Both the position numbers and the translations under genes were made by a program. This document shows, one piece after another, positions 14,329 to 14,455 of a stretch of DNA of 14,455 bases. Under the pieces are notes generated by a model. That model worked only from the letters and a program-made list of their open reading frames with translations, had not been told where the DNA came from and did not search any database. Each line of letters begins with the position of its first letter. The stretch's first letter is position 1. The stretch comes from a bacterium (GTDB lineage Bacteria > Patescibacteriota > Minisyncoccia > UBA6257 > 2-01-FULL-56-20), in contig JAJXYP010000057.1 of NCBI GenBank assembly GCA_021780545.1, positions 1-14,455 on the forward strand. Direction: 5' to 3'.

Positions 14329-14388
14329 GTTCTTTAACACCCCGCCGGACGTACCCAATTAGGACACCCCATCATAGCGGTGTTTTTT
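14329..14388 (+). ncRNA. Possible short RNA of about 60 nt
   Basis: A transcript from the consensus promoter would run to a terminator-like end at about 14388. AACACC (14336-14341) and GC (14344-14345) can pair with GCGGTGTT (14377-14384), or ACACC (14364-14368) with GGTGT (14379-14383), followed by T6 (14383-14388). The end of the RNA would be antisense to the 3' end of the partial frame beginning at the right edge. Its existence is inferred only from promoter plus hairpin plus U tract. Confidence 0.3.
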
Positions 14389-14454
14389 CATATTTCGTTT
14401 TCTTCTTCGGTGCTTTGCGAGCATCTCATCCGGCGTAAATGAGTCGAGCACTTC
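14359..14454 (-). CDS. C-terminal fragment of a basic protein, possibly a transposase (partial)
   Basis: From the right edge a minus-strand frame encodes 31 residues ending at TAA (14359-14361). It reads EVLDSFTPDEML, then the basic run AKHRRRKRN and KKHRYDGVS. The LDSFTPDEM stretch followed by a basic tail resembles C-termini of DDE integrase-type transposases (compare the TPxE motif in IS3, IS30 and IS481 relatives). It is too short for a firm call. Composition is richer in GC than the adjacent spacer. It could be a complete gene's end, an insertion-sequence remnant, or a chance frame. Confidence 0.35.
   Translation of the reverse strand, partial: EVLDSFTPDEMLAKHRRRKRNMKKHRYDGVS
14364..14388 (+). 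terminator. Weak terminator-like hairpin with T6
   Basis: A 5-6 bp stem (ACACC/GGTGT) with a 10-nt loop runs directly into TTTTTT (14383-14388). The stem is short, so termination may be inefficient. A longer alternative stem uses the upstream AACACC at 14336-14341. Confidence 0.35.
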
Positions 14455-14455
14455 C

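Larger units (their letters stand above)
13918..14358. other. Non-coding, AT-rich palindrome-dense region upstream of the defence operon
   Basis: About 440 bp without a credible gene on either strand; GC is about 25-35% by hand count over most of it. It contains, left to right, the abiE operator and promoter, a 9-bp DnaA-box-like site, two tandem 35-bp inverted repeats, a third inverted repeat with 18-bp arms, a fourth weaker one, and a perfect-consensus rightward promoter. A run of structured elements this dense suggests regulatory RNA, a repeat element such as a BIME or MITE, or the scar of a mobile element. Confidence 0.7.

Noticed and set aside
13918..14358. Replication origin
   Set aside because: AT-rich DNA and one strict DnaA box are present, but no cluster of boxes and no dnaA, dnaN or parAB genes are nearby.

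Overview
The window looks like a piece of a small, tightly packed bacterial chromosome. It is most likely from the Candidate Phyla Radiation (Patescibacteria, Parcubacteria-like). This is an inference from four things: gaps between genes of 0 to about 35 bp or short overlaps, very few Shine-Dalgarno sequences, a shortened proline-tRNA ligase, and a compact MreB-MreC-MreD-PBP2 cluster. No 16S rRNA or other decisive marker is present.

Layout from left to right. Positions 3-293 hold the 3' end of an unrecognised plus-strand gene. It meets the rest of the window at a perfect bidirectional hairpin terminator (292-321). Everything from 323 to 13917 is on the minus strand, so transcription runs from right to left. 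In that direction the genes are: AbiEi-like antitoxin (13917-13330), AbiEii toxin (13325-12621), type III methyltransferase Mod (12616-11012), type III restriction subunit Res (11007-8740), a 63-residue unknown (8704-8513), mnmA, proS, mreB, mreC, mreD, mrdA (PBP2), galT, a three-helix membrane protein, and rplU.

Two compositional zones are visible. The housekeeping block (323 to about 8540) is GC-rich, near 55-60% where I counted by hand. The defence block (about 8740-13917) is mixed and lower. The 440-bp non-coding stretch to its right is only about 25-35% GC. This suggests a defence module acquired next to a conserved housekeeping run.

The most notable part is the right-hand 5.7 kb. A type IV toxin-antitoxin pair (AbiE) and a complete type III restriction-modification pair lie head to tail, with exactly 4 nt between each of the four genes. 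I see only one plausible promoter, at 13971-13999, with a perfect 8-bp inverted repeat just after the predicted start site. AbiEi proteins repress their own promoters, so here the antitoxin may control the restriction system as well. The non-coding DNA upstream (13918-14358) carries four palindromic structures, a DnaA-box-like 9-mer, and a perfect-consensus sigma70 promoter pointing right. It ends at a truncated basic open frame that may be the tail of a transposase.

The housekeeping genes cover cell-wall elongation (MreB/C/D with PBP2), translation (ProRS, MnmA tRNA thiolation, L21) and sugar-nucleotide metabolism (GalT). Two promoters (mreB, rplU) sit so close to their start codons that the mRNAs may be leaderless. 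In two places the stop codon of one gene lies inside the -10 box of the next.
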